Assembly: GCA_945900935.1 (NCBI GenBank)
Contig: CAMDKT010000183.1
Location: 1 to 9,595 of the forward strand
Length of the DNA stretch: 9,595 nucleotides
Reading direction: 5' to 3'
Origin: Candidatus Sulfopaludibacter sp. SbA3
GTDB lineage: Bacteria > Acidobacteriota > Terriglobia > Bryobacterales > Bryobacteraceae
Positions 1 through 6,770 of this stretch are shown piece after piece. The position numbers were made by a program, and so were the translations under genes. The notes beneath the pieces are model-generated. The model searched no databases. It saw only the letters and a program-made list of their open reading frames with translations, and was not told the origin of the DNA. Position 1 is the stretch's first letter. Each line of letters begins with the position of its first letter.

Positions 1-634
1 CATTAAGATCAGTGATACTCCGGCCAGCGAATTTAGGGCCGATGCCGCCGTGGAGGAAGATGCTGTCGTTAATCTTAACGACCATGTTTTTGGCCCGGAT
101 CCATTTTCCGTAGGGGCCGTCGGAGCCGAATTGCAGACGATGTTCGAACCAGCCGAGGGGGTGTTCGGCTTGCCATTTCTGCTTCATTTCCTTCGTTGGC
201 GGCGTCGCCATGGCCTTGGTTTCCTGCTCCCAGAAGGCTTCACGGACCTGTTCCGATTCAGAGGTTTTGAAGGCGGCAAATTCAGCCGGAATCACGTAAC
301 AGAGGTCGCCGTACATGTTCATAACTTCGTGATTGCCGATGAGGGAGTGGACCCGGCCGCCGGCTTTCAGCGCCTGTTTTTCCAAGGCCTGAATGAGTTC
401 AATGACCTTCCGGGAATCGGGGCCGCGGTCGACAACGTCGCCGGTTTGGACAAGGTGCGTTTTGCCGCCGGTCCAGCGGGACTTTTGGTCAATGACACCG
501 GCGTCGCGAAGGACCGAGACGAAAGCGCCGTAGTCCCCATGGACATCGCCGACAGCGACGACGCGAGCGACGCCGGAATAGGTGTCCTGCGCAAAGGCCA
601 ATTGGACTGCGAGGAGAAAAATCAGGAAGGGCAT
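1..634 (-). CDS. Secreted calcineurin-like metallophosphoesterase, 3' end cut by window edge
   Basis: About 211 codons are visible on the minus strand, from an ATG at 634; the C-terminus lies beyond the window. The protein begins with a short hydrophobic signal peptide (MPFLIFLLAVQLAFA, then QD), so it is probably exported. The metal-binding motifs of the calcineurin-like phosphoesterase superfamily follow in order: GDVHGD (residues ~28-33), GDVVDRG (~62-68) and GNHE (~98-101). A HGG near the visible end fits a later metal-ligand motif. This combination suits Shewanella-like/bacterial Ser-Thr phosphatase relatives, a dinuclear-metal hydrolase acting in the periplasm on an unknown phosphoester. 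The start codon directly follows the TAA of the polyphosphate kinase gene, and GGAG lies about 10 bases upstream, so the two are cotranscribed and probably translationally coupled. The substrate cannot be read from sequence; a role in phosphate or polyphosphate metabolism is inferred only from the neighbour. The long plus-strand open frame over the region is its shadow. Confidence 0.87.
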   Translation of the reverse strand, partial: MPFLIFLLAVQLAFAQDTYSGVARVVAVGDVHGDYGAFVSVLRDAGVIDQKSRWTGGKTHLVQTGDVVDRGPDSRKVIELIQALEKQALKAGGRVHSLIGNHEVMNMYGDLCYVIPAEFAAFKTSESEQVREAFWEQETKAMATPPTKEMKQKWQAEHPLGWFEHRLQFGSDGPYGKWIRAKNMVVKINDSIFLHGGIGPKFAGRSITDLN

Positions 635-1723
635 TTACTTTTCTCCGGTCTCATGGACGACATGCGCGCGACCGACCAGGAGCGGGTCCAGCGGCCCGAT
701 GAATTCCGTATTCTTATTGGAATAAGGGAGAGCGTGAAGTAAGTAGCGCATGGCGTTCAGGCGGGCGCGCTTCTTACAATCCGATCTTATAACAGTCCAC
801 GGCGCGTCCTCGGTGTCGGTATTAAGAAACATAGCCTGCTTGGCCTTCGTGTATTCGTCCCATTTGTCGAACGAGGCGAGATCGACGGCGGAGAGTTTCC
901 ACTGTTTGAGAGGGTGGACTTTGCGCTCGGCGAAGCGGCGGCGCTGTTCTTCGCGGCTGACGGAAAACCAAAACTTGATGAGGTAAATGCCGCTGCGGAC
1001 AAGGTTGCGTTCGAACTCCGGAGCCTGCCGGATGAACTCGGCGTATTCTTCAGGAGTGCAGAAGTTCATGACGTGTTCCACTCCGGCGCGGTTGTACCAG
1101 GAGCGGTCGAACATCACGATTTCGCCGACCGTGGGAAGGTGTTCAACGTACCGTTGGAAGTACCACTGGCCGCGCTCTTCGGCGGTGGGTTTTTCGAGCG
1201 CCACCACGCGGGCGCCGCGCGGGTTAAGGTGTTCCATGAGGCGTTTGATGGTGCCTCCTTTGCCGGCGGCGTCACGGCCCTCGCAGAGAATGACCAGCTT
1301 TTGACCCTCCTTTCTGACCCAGGCCTGGAGCTTAAGCAGTTCGACCTGAAGACGGTATTTTTGGCGCTCGTAAGTCTTGCGGGTCAGGAGGTTGCGGTAG
1401 GGATAGTCGCCTTCGGTCCAGCCGGCGGCCAGCTCGATATCCTCGGCGGTTTGGATGTGACCGATGAGGCGGGTCTGCTTCTTGACGCGCCGGCGAATGA
1501 TGGCGAGTTCGTCGGGCGAGGAGCCATGCAGCAGGGCTTCGGTCTGCTCCAGAATTTGGTTTTTCTGCTCCTCGGCCACCGTGTCAATGACATCCTGCAT
1601 TACGTTGACGCGGGACTCGATGGCCGCTTCGGCCGCGACGTATTCTTCGATGGATTGGGGCCTTTTGACGGCAACGGCGGCGCGGCGGCGCGGTTTGGCG
1701 ATTTTTACGGACGGGGAATTCAC
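635..1723 (-). CDS. ppk2: Polyphosphate kinase 2, class I
   Basis: A 362-residue cytoplasmic enzyme of the PPK2 family, which transfers phosphate between polyphosphate and nucleotides. The P-loop is EGRDAAGKGGTIKR (about 148-161) and the Walker B-type segment is MFDRSWYNRAGVE (204-216). The GKGG form and single PPK2 domain fit class I, whose members mainly interconvert nucleoside diphosphates and triphosphates. The arginine-rich lid region (about 257-276, EEQRRRFAERK then HPLKQWK) is present, as is the SDCKKRARLNAMRYLL stretch near 314-329. The first ~90 residues are a basic, then helical extension (KPRRR near the start) before the catalytic core. The start is GTG at 1723, supported by AGGA seven bases upstream; no ATG fits better. 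The metallophosphoesterase gene follows without a gap. The gene is divergent from the fluoride channel gene, only 28 bases away. Nucleotide preference cannot be settled by eye. Confidence 0.95.
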   Translation of the reverse strand: MNSPSVKIAKPRRRAAVAVKRPQSIEEYVAAEAAIESRVNVMQDVIDTVAEEQKNQILEQTEALLHGSSPDELAIIRRRVKKQTRLIGHIQTAEDIELAAGWTEGDYPYRNLLTRKTYERQKYRLQVELLKLQAWVRKEGQKLVILCEGRDAAGKGGTIKRLMEHLNPRGARVVALEKPTAEERGQWYFQRYVEHLPTVGEIVMFDRSWYNRAGVEHVMNFCTPEEYAEFIRQAPEFERNLVRSGIYLIKFWFSVSREEQRRRFAERKVHPLKQWKLSAVDLASFDKWDEYTKAKQAMFLNTDTEDAPWTVIRSDCKKRARLNAMRYLLHALPYSNKNTEFIGPLDPLLVGRAHVVHETGEK

Positions 1724-1743
1724 CGGTTGATCCTACTGATCCG

Positions 1744-1749
1744 ATTATA
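1744..1749 (-). promoter_or_regulatory. Candidate -10 element for the ppk2 operon
   Basis: The minus strand reads TATAAT here, 20 bases before the ppk2 GTG, in the 28-base gap between divergent genes. It would give a very short leader. No convincing -35 hexamer is visible at 16-18 bases spacing, where it would lie inside the first codons of crcB. The overlapping plus-strand TATAAA (1746-1751) could serve the crcB side. Support is the hexamer match and the position only. Confidence 0.25.
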
Positions 1750-1751
1750 AA

Positions 1752-2129
1752 ATGTCAGGTAGGCTGGTAGCGATGGTATATTTTTGGATCGCTGTTGCTG
1801 GAGGGGCGGGGAGCGTGTGCCGCTATCTGGTGTGGCGGGCGGTGTCGCAGCCGGAGTCCGGGTTTCCTCTGGGCACATTGACGGTGAACATTTTGGGATG
1901 TTTTTGTATTGGGCTGCTGGCGAAGACGGTGAATGACGAGTTGCTGCGGTTGACGCTGATAACTGGGTTTTTGGGCGGGTTTACGACGTTTTCGGCATTT
2001 GGACTGGAGACGCTTCAACTTTTGCGGAACGGAATGGTCGCTTCCGCCGTTTGGTATGTAACGGCATCGAACGTGGGCGGGATAGCGGCCGCCTGGGCTG
2101 GGTGGCGCGTGGGTCAAATCACTACATGA
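1752..2129 (+). CDS. crcB: CrcB/FluC-type fluoride ion channel
   Basis: A small four-helix inner-membrane protein of the CrcB/Fluc family, which works as an antiparallel dimer and exports fluoride. Visible family signatures are GGAGSVCRY (17-25), GTLTVNILGCF (41-51) with the conserved pore Asn46, and GFLGGFTTFSAFGLE (72-86). The last contains the phenylalanines lining the fluoride pathway and the central sodium-site region. Length (118-125 residues) is normal. The ATG at 1752 has no good ribosome site. A second ATG at 1773, giving a protein starting MVYFWIAV, lies 9 bases after AGGTAGG and matches the usual family N-terminus better, so the true start may be 1773. The stop codon overlaps the permease start (ATGA). 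There is no room for a fluoride riboswitch upstream. Confidence 0.92.
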   Translation: MSGRLVAMVYFWIAVAGGAGSVCRYLVWRAVSQPESGFPLGTLTVNILGCFCIGLLAKTVNDELLRLTLITGFLGGFTTFSAFGLETLQLLRNGMVASAVWYVTASNVGGIAAAWAGWRVGQITT

Positions 2130-3376
2130 ACGCATTTTGGTATCAGGTTTCCACCGCATTTGCATTGGCGCTGAGTTCGATCCGGGCGCATAAACTGCGG
2201 AGTTTTCTAACGCTGTTGGGCGTGATCATCGGCGTTTCGAGCGTTGTCTTGGTAGGCGCGGCGATTGAGGGGCTGTCGAACTACGCCAACCAGACGACCT
2301 CGAAAGCGTTTGGCAGCGAGAGTTTTCTGATCGGGCAGATTCTCAATGTCGGCAAAATGACGCGTAAGGAACGGGCGGAAAAGCTGCGCGTGAACAAGGA
2401 GATCCGTCCGGACGATTTGGCCTATCTTCGGGCGACCACCGGCGGCCAGATGTTATATAGCCCGTATCGAAATCGCGTGGACGACGTGAAATATAAAGAA
2501 CTCACGTTTGAGAACGCGACGATTATCGGCACAGCGGCCGTGTTGCCGGAGATACGGGAAGTGATTACCACCGAAGGGCGGTTTTTCACCGAGCAGGAGG
2601 AGCAGAACCGCCAGTTTGTGTGTATCATCGGCACCGACATTGTCGCGAAGTTTTTTGAGACGGGCAGTCCGCTCGGCAAGTCATTAACGATTCGAGGCCA
2701 CTCGTTTCTGATTGTGGGGGTGCAGGAGAAGCTGGGCAACGCGGGGGGCCGATCGCAGGATGTTACGGTTTATATACCGGACGCGGCATTTACGCGGATT
2801 ATCGGGCCATCGCGTAGCCTGAGCATATTTGCGCGGCCGCGGCCGGAGTCGGGGATGACGCTGGAGCAGGGATTGGACATGACACGCGCGGCGCTGCGGA
2901 CACGGTTCAAGACGCGGCCGGGGAAGCCAGATAATTTTGACTTTTTGACGCCGGATTCGATCCGAGCGTTTATCGATCAGATACTGGGCGTGATCGGGGC
3001 TGTGATTATACCCGTGACGATGATTTCTCTGGTAGTTGGCGGCATAGTGATTATGAACATTATGTTAGTGAGTGTTACGGAGCGGACACGGGAAATTGGC
3101 ATACGGAAGTCATTGGGCGCGCGACAGGGCGACATCCTGCTGCAGTTCCTGATTGAGGCCGTATTTATGTCGGTGATGGGCGGGCTGATGGGTTTGGCCG
3201 TAGGTTTCGCGGCGGCAAAGGGGCTATCTATCGCGTTTGGCGTGGACCTGGAAGTTACTTGGTTTTATATATTTCTGTCGGTGTTTGTCTCGTCGGCGGT
3301 GGGAGTGATTTCCGGTTATTATCCGGCGCGAATGGCGGCGAAGCTGGACCCGATTGAAGCCATGCGGACGGAGTAA
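2126..3376 (+). CDS. MacB/FtsX-family ABC transporter permease (first of a pair)
   Basis: A 416-residue inner-membrane permease of the MacB type (type VII ABC architecture). One N-terminal membrane helix (about 25-46, after the basic AHKLRS) is followed by a large periplasmic MacB_PCD-like domain (about 47-285). The C-terminal FtsX domain has three helices near 287-312, 342-370 and 376-398. The conserved segment SVTERTREIGIRKSLGAR (316-333) contacts the ATPase in characterised homologues, and the end (DPIEAMRTE) is typical. I chose the ATG at 2126, not upstream in-frame codons at 2051 onward: it overlaps the crcB stop as ATGA, and the protein then begins like its paralogue downstream. No nucleotide-binding domain is fused or adjacent. 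Known relatives move peptides, lipoproteins, antibiotics or act mechanically on periplasmic partners; the substrate here is unknown. Confidence 0.92.
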   Translation: MNAFWYQVSTAFALALSSIRAHKLRSFLTLLGVIIGVSSVVLVGAAIEGLSNYANQTTSKAFGSESFLIGQILNVGKMTRKERAEKLRVNKEIRPDDLAYLRATTGGQMLYSPYRNRVDDVKYKELTFENATIIGTAAVLPEIREVITTEGRFFTEQEEQNRQFVCIIGTDIVAKFFETGSPLGKSLTIRGHSFLIVGVQEKLGNAGGRSQDVTVYIPDAAFTRIIGPSRSLSIFARPRPESGMTLEQGLDMTRAALRTRFKTRPGKPDNFDFLTPDSIRAFIDQILGVIGAVIIPVTMISLVVGGIVIMNIMLVSVTERTREIGIRKSLGARQGDILLQFLIEAVFMSVMGGLMGLAVGFAAAKGLSIAFGVDLEVTWFYIFLSVFVSSAVGVISGYYPARMAAKLDPIEAMRTE

Positions 3377-3379
3377 ATA

Positions 3380-4645
3380 ATGAATCAGGCACCAGGACGG
3401 ATTTCTGTTCGCGAGTTGCTTTCGGTAGCGATCGATTCGGTTTGGGTCCACCGATTCCGGTCGTTGCTGACTATTTTGGGGATAGTGATCGGGATTACAA
3501 CGGTGGTTACGGTGTCGTCGCTGTTAACGGGACTGCGGCAGGGAGTGCAGACGTTTTTCGCGGAATTTGGGCCGGATAACGTGTTCATTTCGCGGTACTC
3601 GGGGGACCCGAATCAGCCGCCGCAAGTGGCGGAACTGCGCCGGAAGAATGTGGGTCCGGAGACGGCGGAGTTGATCAGGCGCTTCGTGGGTTCGGTGGAG
3701 GAAGTGAGCGTGACGATGTATCTGCCGGGCTTCATCGGGCGCAGTCCGATTACTGCGAAGGTCCCGGGCTTTGAGAGCGATCAGGTGAACATGATCGGAT
3801 TGACGGCGTCGGGATTTATCACCCAGCCGAGGAATTTCCTCTCTGGCCGGCCGTTCACCGAAGAGGAGGAGCGGCGCGCCTCGCGGGTGTGCGTGATGGG
3901 GCCGAAGCTGGCGGCGGCGCTGTTTCCGAGCGGAGAAGCGGTTGGGCAATCGGTGATTGTGGCCGGGGCGGAGTACACGATTATTGGCGTCACCGAAGAG
4001 GCGAAAGGCGGCTTTTTCGGCGAGAATCCGATTGACCGGCAGGTGGCTGTGCCGCTGTCGGTGGCGCGGTTGCGATATCCGGGGATTGACCGTTATGTGG
4101 TGATCGCAAAGGCGAAGGAGAATCGGCGGCCGGACGCGGAGGAAGAGACGCGGCAGATATTGCGGCGATTCCGGAAGACGCAGGCCGGGGCCCCGGATGA
4201 CTTTTCATTGACGACCGCGGATCAGATTGTGGCGCGGTTCGATTCGATTTCGCAGATGATCGTGTTAGTGTCGATTGCGATCAGCGGACTGGGGTTGTTA
4301 GTGGGCGGAATTGGCGTGATGAATATCATGTTAGTCAGTGTGACGGAGCGGACCAAGGAGATAGGGATACGGAAGGCCCTGGGGGCGCGGAAAAGGGACA
4401 TCATCATTCAGTTTCTGACCGAGGCGGTGGCGCTGACGGGGGCGGGGGGAATATTGGGAATTGTCATTTCCGTGGCGGTGACTCTCATCATTGGCAAACT
4501 CGTGCCGTCGCTCCCAAGCGCGGTGCCGCCGATGGCGTTGGCGGCGGGGTTTGGCGTGTCGGTGGCGATTGGAATTTTCTTTGGGACCTGGCCGGCCGTG
4601 AAGGCGGCGCGTTTGGACCCCGTGGAGGCGTTGCGGTATGAATAG
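3380..4645 (+). CDS. MacB/FtsX-family ABC transporter permease (second of a pair)
   Basis: A 421-residue paralogue of the preceding permease with the same layout: helix 1 at about 28-49, a periplasmic MacB_PCD-like domain at 50-288, and FtsX helices near 291-318, 347-372 and 384-405. The diagnostic SVTERTKEIGIRKALGAR (320-337) and the ending LDPVEALRYE are present. The start is well fixed: CGGAG lies 6 bases before the ATG, and only 3 bases separate it from the upstream stop. The pair may form a heterodimeric transmembrane unit, which is an inference from adjacency and similarity. Neither a MacB-type ATPase nor a MacA-type adaptor gene lies in the window, so the ATPase must be supplied from elsewhere if the complex is active. 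The last 8 bases overlap the dehydrogenase gene. Confidence 0.93.
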   Translation: MNQAPGRISVRELLSVAIDSVWVHRFRSLLTILGIVIGITTVVTVSSLLTGLRQGVQTFFAEFGPDNVFISRYSGDPNQPPQVAELRRKNVGPETAELIRRFVGSVEEVSVTMYLPGFIGRSPITAKVPGFESDQVNMIGLTASGFITQPRNFLSGRPFTEEEERRASRVCVMGPKLAAALFPSGEAVGQSVIVAGAEYTIIGVTEEAKGGFFGENPIDRQVAVPLSVARLRYPGIDRYVVIAKAKENRRPDAEEETRQILRRFRKTQAGAPDDFSLTTADQIVARFDSISQMIVLVSIAISGLGLLVGGIGVMNIMLVSVTERTKEIGIRKALGARKRDIIIQFLTEAVALTGAGGILGIVISVAVTLIIGKLVPSLPSAVPPMALAAGFGVSVAIGIFFGTWPAVKAARLDPVEALRYE

Positions 4646-6743
4646 AGGACTTGCGATCGTTTTCCTGAGTTTGATTTGTTACGGGCAGCGCAGGCCGGTT
4701 CCGGATTCGCAGTACCGGGACTGGGCGGCCTATCATGGCGGGCCGGAAAACCTGCACTATTCGACGCTGGGGCAGATTACGCCCGCCAATGTTTCGAAGC
4801 TGCGAGTGGCGTGGACGTTGGACACCGGGGATGCGTTTGAGGGGTCGGAGATACAGTGCAATCCGTTGGTTTTGAACGGCGTGATTTATGCGTCGTCGCC
4901 GAAACTGCGAGTGATGGCGATTGACGGGGCGACCGGGAAGGAGATATGGAGTTTTGATCCCTACGCGGGTTCGACCGTGCGGAATAAACAGCGCAACCGG
5001 GGGCTGATGCATTGGACCGACGGAAAGCAGTCGCGGTTATACGTCGCGGCGCAGCATAAGTTGTATTCGCTGGACTTGAAAACCGGGAAGCCCGATGTTG
5101 CGTTTGGAGGGCAGGGGTGGATTGATTTGCGGGATGATTTGGGGCGGCCGAAGGAGTCATTGACGGTGGGGATGACGACGCCCGGCGTGGTGTTTGGGGA
5201 TTTGTTGATTATTGGGTCGATTTGCAGTGAAGGATTGCCGTCGGCGCCTGGGGACATACGGGCCTATGACGCGCGGACGGGGCGGTTGCGGTGGTCGTTT
5301 CATACCATTCCGCATCCGGGGGAGTTTGGGTATGAGACATGGCCCAAGGATGGGTGGAAATACCTGGGCGGGGCGAATAACTGGCCGGGAATGGCGCTGG
5401 ATTCCAAGCGCGGGTTGGTGTATGTGCCTACGGGATCCGCCGCGTTTGACTTCTTCGGAGGGAACCGCGCCGGCGATAACCTGTTCGCGAATACGTTGTT
5501 ATGCCTGGACGCCAAGACGGGCAAGCGCGTGTGGCATTTTCAAGCAGTGAAGCATGACGTATGGGATCGTGATTTTCCAACGAATCCGGTGTTAGTCAGT
5601 GTCCTGCGGAATGGGAAGTTAGTGGACGCCGTGGCGCAGGCGACTAAGTCGGGTCATGTGTTTGTGTTTAACCGGGTGACAGGGGAGAGTCTATTCCCAT
5701 TGGAGGAGAAGGCCGCTCCGGCGTCGCCGGCTGCCGGGGAACAGTTGGCTCGAACTCAAGTGTTGCCTCTGAAGCCCGAACCGTTTGCGCGCCAGCGGTT
5801 GACGGCGGATACTTTGACAACCCGGACGGCCGCGGCGAATCAGATTGCGCGGGCGCGATTGCAGTCTGTCCGCAACAACGGGCAGTGGGAACCGCCATCG
5901 GAAGAGGGGACGATTGTGTTCCCGGGGTTTGACGGCGCGGCAGAGTGGGGCGGGCAGGCGTTTGATCCGGAGACGGGATTATTTTATGTGAATTCCAATG
6001 AAATGGCTTGGATTCTGCGTTTAGTCCCGCGCGCGAAGGCAACGGCGGCGACCAATGGGCGGCGTTTGTATATTCGGAATTGTGCCGGATGTCATCGGGA
6101 TGATTTGGGCGGCAGCCCGCCGGAGTTTCCGTCGTTGAAGGGCCTGGGCGCGAAGATGGATGCTTCGGCTTTGGAAAAAATTTTGCGGGCAGGCGCGGGG
6201 CGGATGCCGGGGTTTGCGCATTTGGGCGCGGGGGCGTTGTCCGCTTTGGGAGCGTATTTGTTGACGGGGGAGGAGAAGGAAGTGATCGTGGCGCCGCCGT
6301 CGTCGGTTTATGACCAGGCCTTCACAACGGATGGATATAACAAGTTTCTGGATCCGGAAGGCTATCCGGCGATTGCAACGCCATGGGGGACTTTGAATGC
6401 TATCTCTTTGGATACGGGGAACTATGCGTGGAAGATACCTTTTGGGGAGTATCCGGAGTTAGTGGCCAAGGGGATGAAAGATACGGGGTCGGAGAATTAC
6501 GGCGGGCCGCTAGTTACTAAGTCGGGGTTGTTGTTTATCGGGGCGACTAACTTTGATAAAAAATTCCGGGCGTTTGATAAGAAGACGGGGAAGCTGCTGT
6601 GGGAGACGTTGCTGCCATTTTCCGGTAATGCGACGCCGGCGACGTATTCGGTCGGCGGGAAGCAGTATGTGGTGATAGCGGCGGGAGGCGGGAAGAGCGG
6701 GGCGGCCTCAGGCGGAGTTTATGTGGCGTTTGCGTTGGAGTGA
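4638..6743 (+). CDS. PQQ-dependent dehydrogenase with internal cytochrome c domain
   Basis: A 701-residue periplasmic quinoprotein related to PQQ-dependent glucose/alcohol dehydrogenases. A short signal peptide covers about residues 1-16. Beta-propeller repeats (WTLDTGD, IDGATGKEIWSFDP, LDLKTGK, YDARTGRLRWSF, LDAKTGKRVWHF) run to about 455. HDVWDRD (306-312) is the region that holds the catalytic Asp in relatives, and K337 in TKSG corresponds to a conserved PQQ-binding lysine region. A cytochrome c module is inserted at about 473-545, with heme motif CAGCH (482-486) and a probable distal Met523 (GRMPGF). The propeller then resumes with the conserved C-terminal block (575-701). GGAGG lies 9 bases before the ATG. 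It would oxidise a sugar or alcohol and pass electrons to the respiratory chain through its own heme; the substrate is unknown. Its last ~128 codons recur at 8432-8821. Confidence 0.92.
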   Translation: MNRGLAIVFLSLICYGQRRPVPDSQYRDWAAYHGGPENLHYSTLGQITPANVSKLRVAWTLDTGDAFEGSEIQCNPLVLNGVIYASSPKLRVMAIDGATGKEIWSFDPYAGSTVRNKQRNRGLMHWTDGKQSRLYVAAQHKLYSLDLKTGKPDVAFGGQGWIDLRDDLGRPKESLTVGMTTPGVVFGDLLIIGSICSEGLPSAPGDIRAYDARTGRLRWSFHTIPHPGEFGYETWPKDGWKYLGGANNWPGMALDSKRGLVYVPTGSAAFDFFGGNRAGDNLFANTLLCLDAKTGKRVWHFQAVKHDVWDRDFPTNPVLVSVLRNGKLVDAVAQATKSGHVFVFNRVTGESLFPLEEKAAPASPAAGEQLARTQVLPLKPEPFARQRLTADTLTTRTAAANQIARARLQSVRNNGQWEPPSEEGTIVFPGFDGAAEWGGQAFDPETGLFYVNSNEMAWILRLVPRAKATAATNGRRLYIRNCAGCHRDDLGGSPPEFPSLKGLGAKMDASALEKILRAGAGRMPGFAHLGAGALSALGAYLLTGEEKEVIVAPPSSVYDQAFTTDGYNKFLDPEGYPAIATPWGTLNAISLDTGNYAWKIPFGEYPELVAKGMKDTGSENYGGPLVTKSGLLFIGATNFDKKFRAFDKKTGKLLWETLLPFSGNATPATYSVGGKQYVVIAAGGGKSGAASGGVYVAFALE
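6360..6743 (+). repeat. Direct repeat, copy 1: 3' end of the dehydrogenase gene
   Basis: This functional segment, from Gly575 to the stop, is repeated in the same orientation at 8432-8821. Over the ~372 bases that align without gaps I count about 26 mismatches, roughly 93% identity. Only two mismatching codons in this stretch change the amino acid (Ala to Ser near the start, Val to Ala near the end). The middle (about 6441-6593) has only two mismatches, whereas the last 150 bases carry most of them. Confidence 0.95.
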
Positions 6744-6757
6744 GCGGATTTTACTAT

Positions 6758-6764
6758 AGGGAGG
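6758..6764 (+). promoter_or_regulatory. Strong ribosome binding site deciding a GTG start
   Basis: AGGGAGG is placed 6 bases before the GTG at 6771. It is the best Shine-Dalgarno match in the window and supports GTG as the start of the unknown gene. Confidence 0.75.
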
Positions 6765-6770
6765 TTCACA

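Noticed and set aside
50..742. Plus-strand open frame of 230 codons
   Set aside because: It lies antisense to the metallophosphoesterase, whose motifs GDVHGD, GDVVDRG and GNHE are clear on the minus strand.
914..1750. Plus-strand open frame of 278 codons
   Set aside because: It is antisense to ppk2, which has complete P-loop and Walker B motifs; the frame is a by-product of GC-rich codon use.
1724..1751. Fluoride riboswitch upstream of crcB
   Set aside because: The gap is only 28 bases, too short for the motif.
2051..2125. 25-residue N-terminal extension of the first permease
   Set aside because: It lies inside crcB in another frame; the ATGA overlap and the paralogue's N-terminus support the start at 2126.
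4638..4690. Lipoprotein signal on the dehydrogenase (Cys14)
   Set aside because: Residues before Cys (LSLI) do not fit a lipobox; an ordinary signal peptide is more likely.
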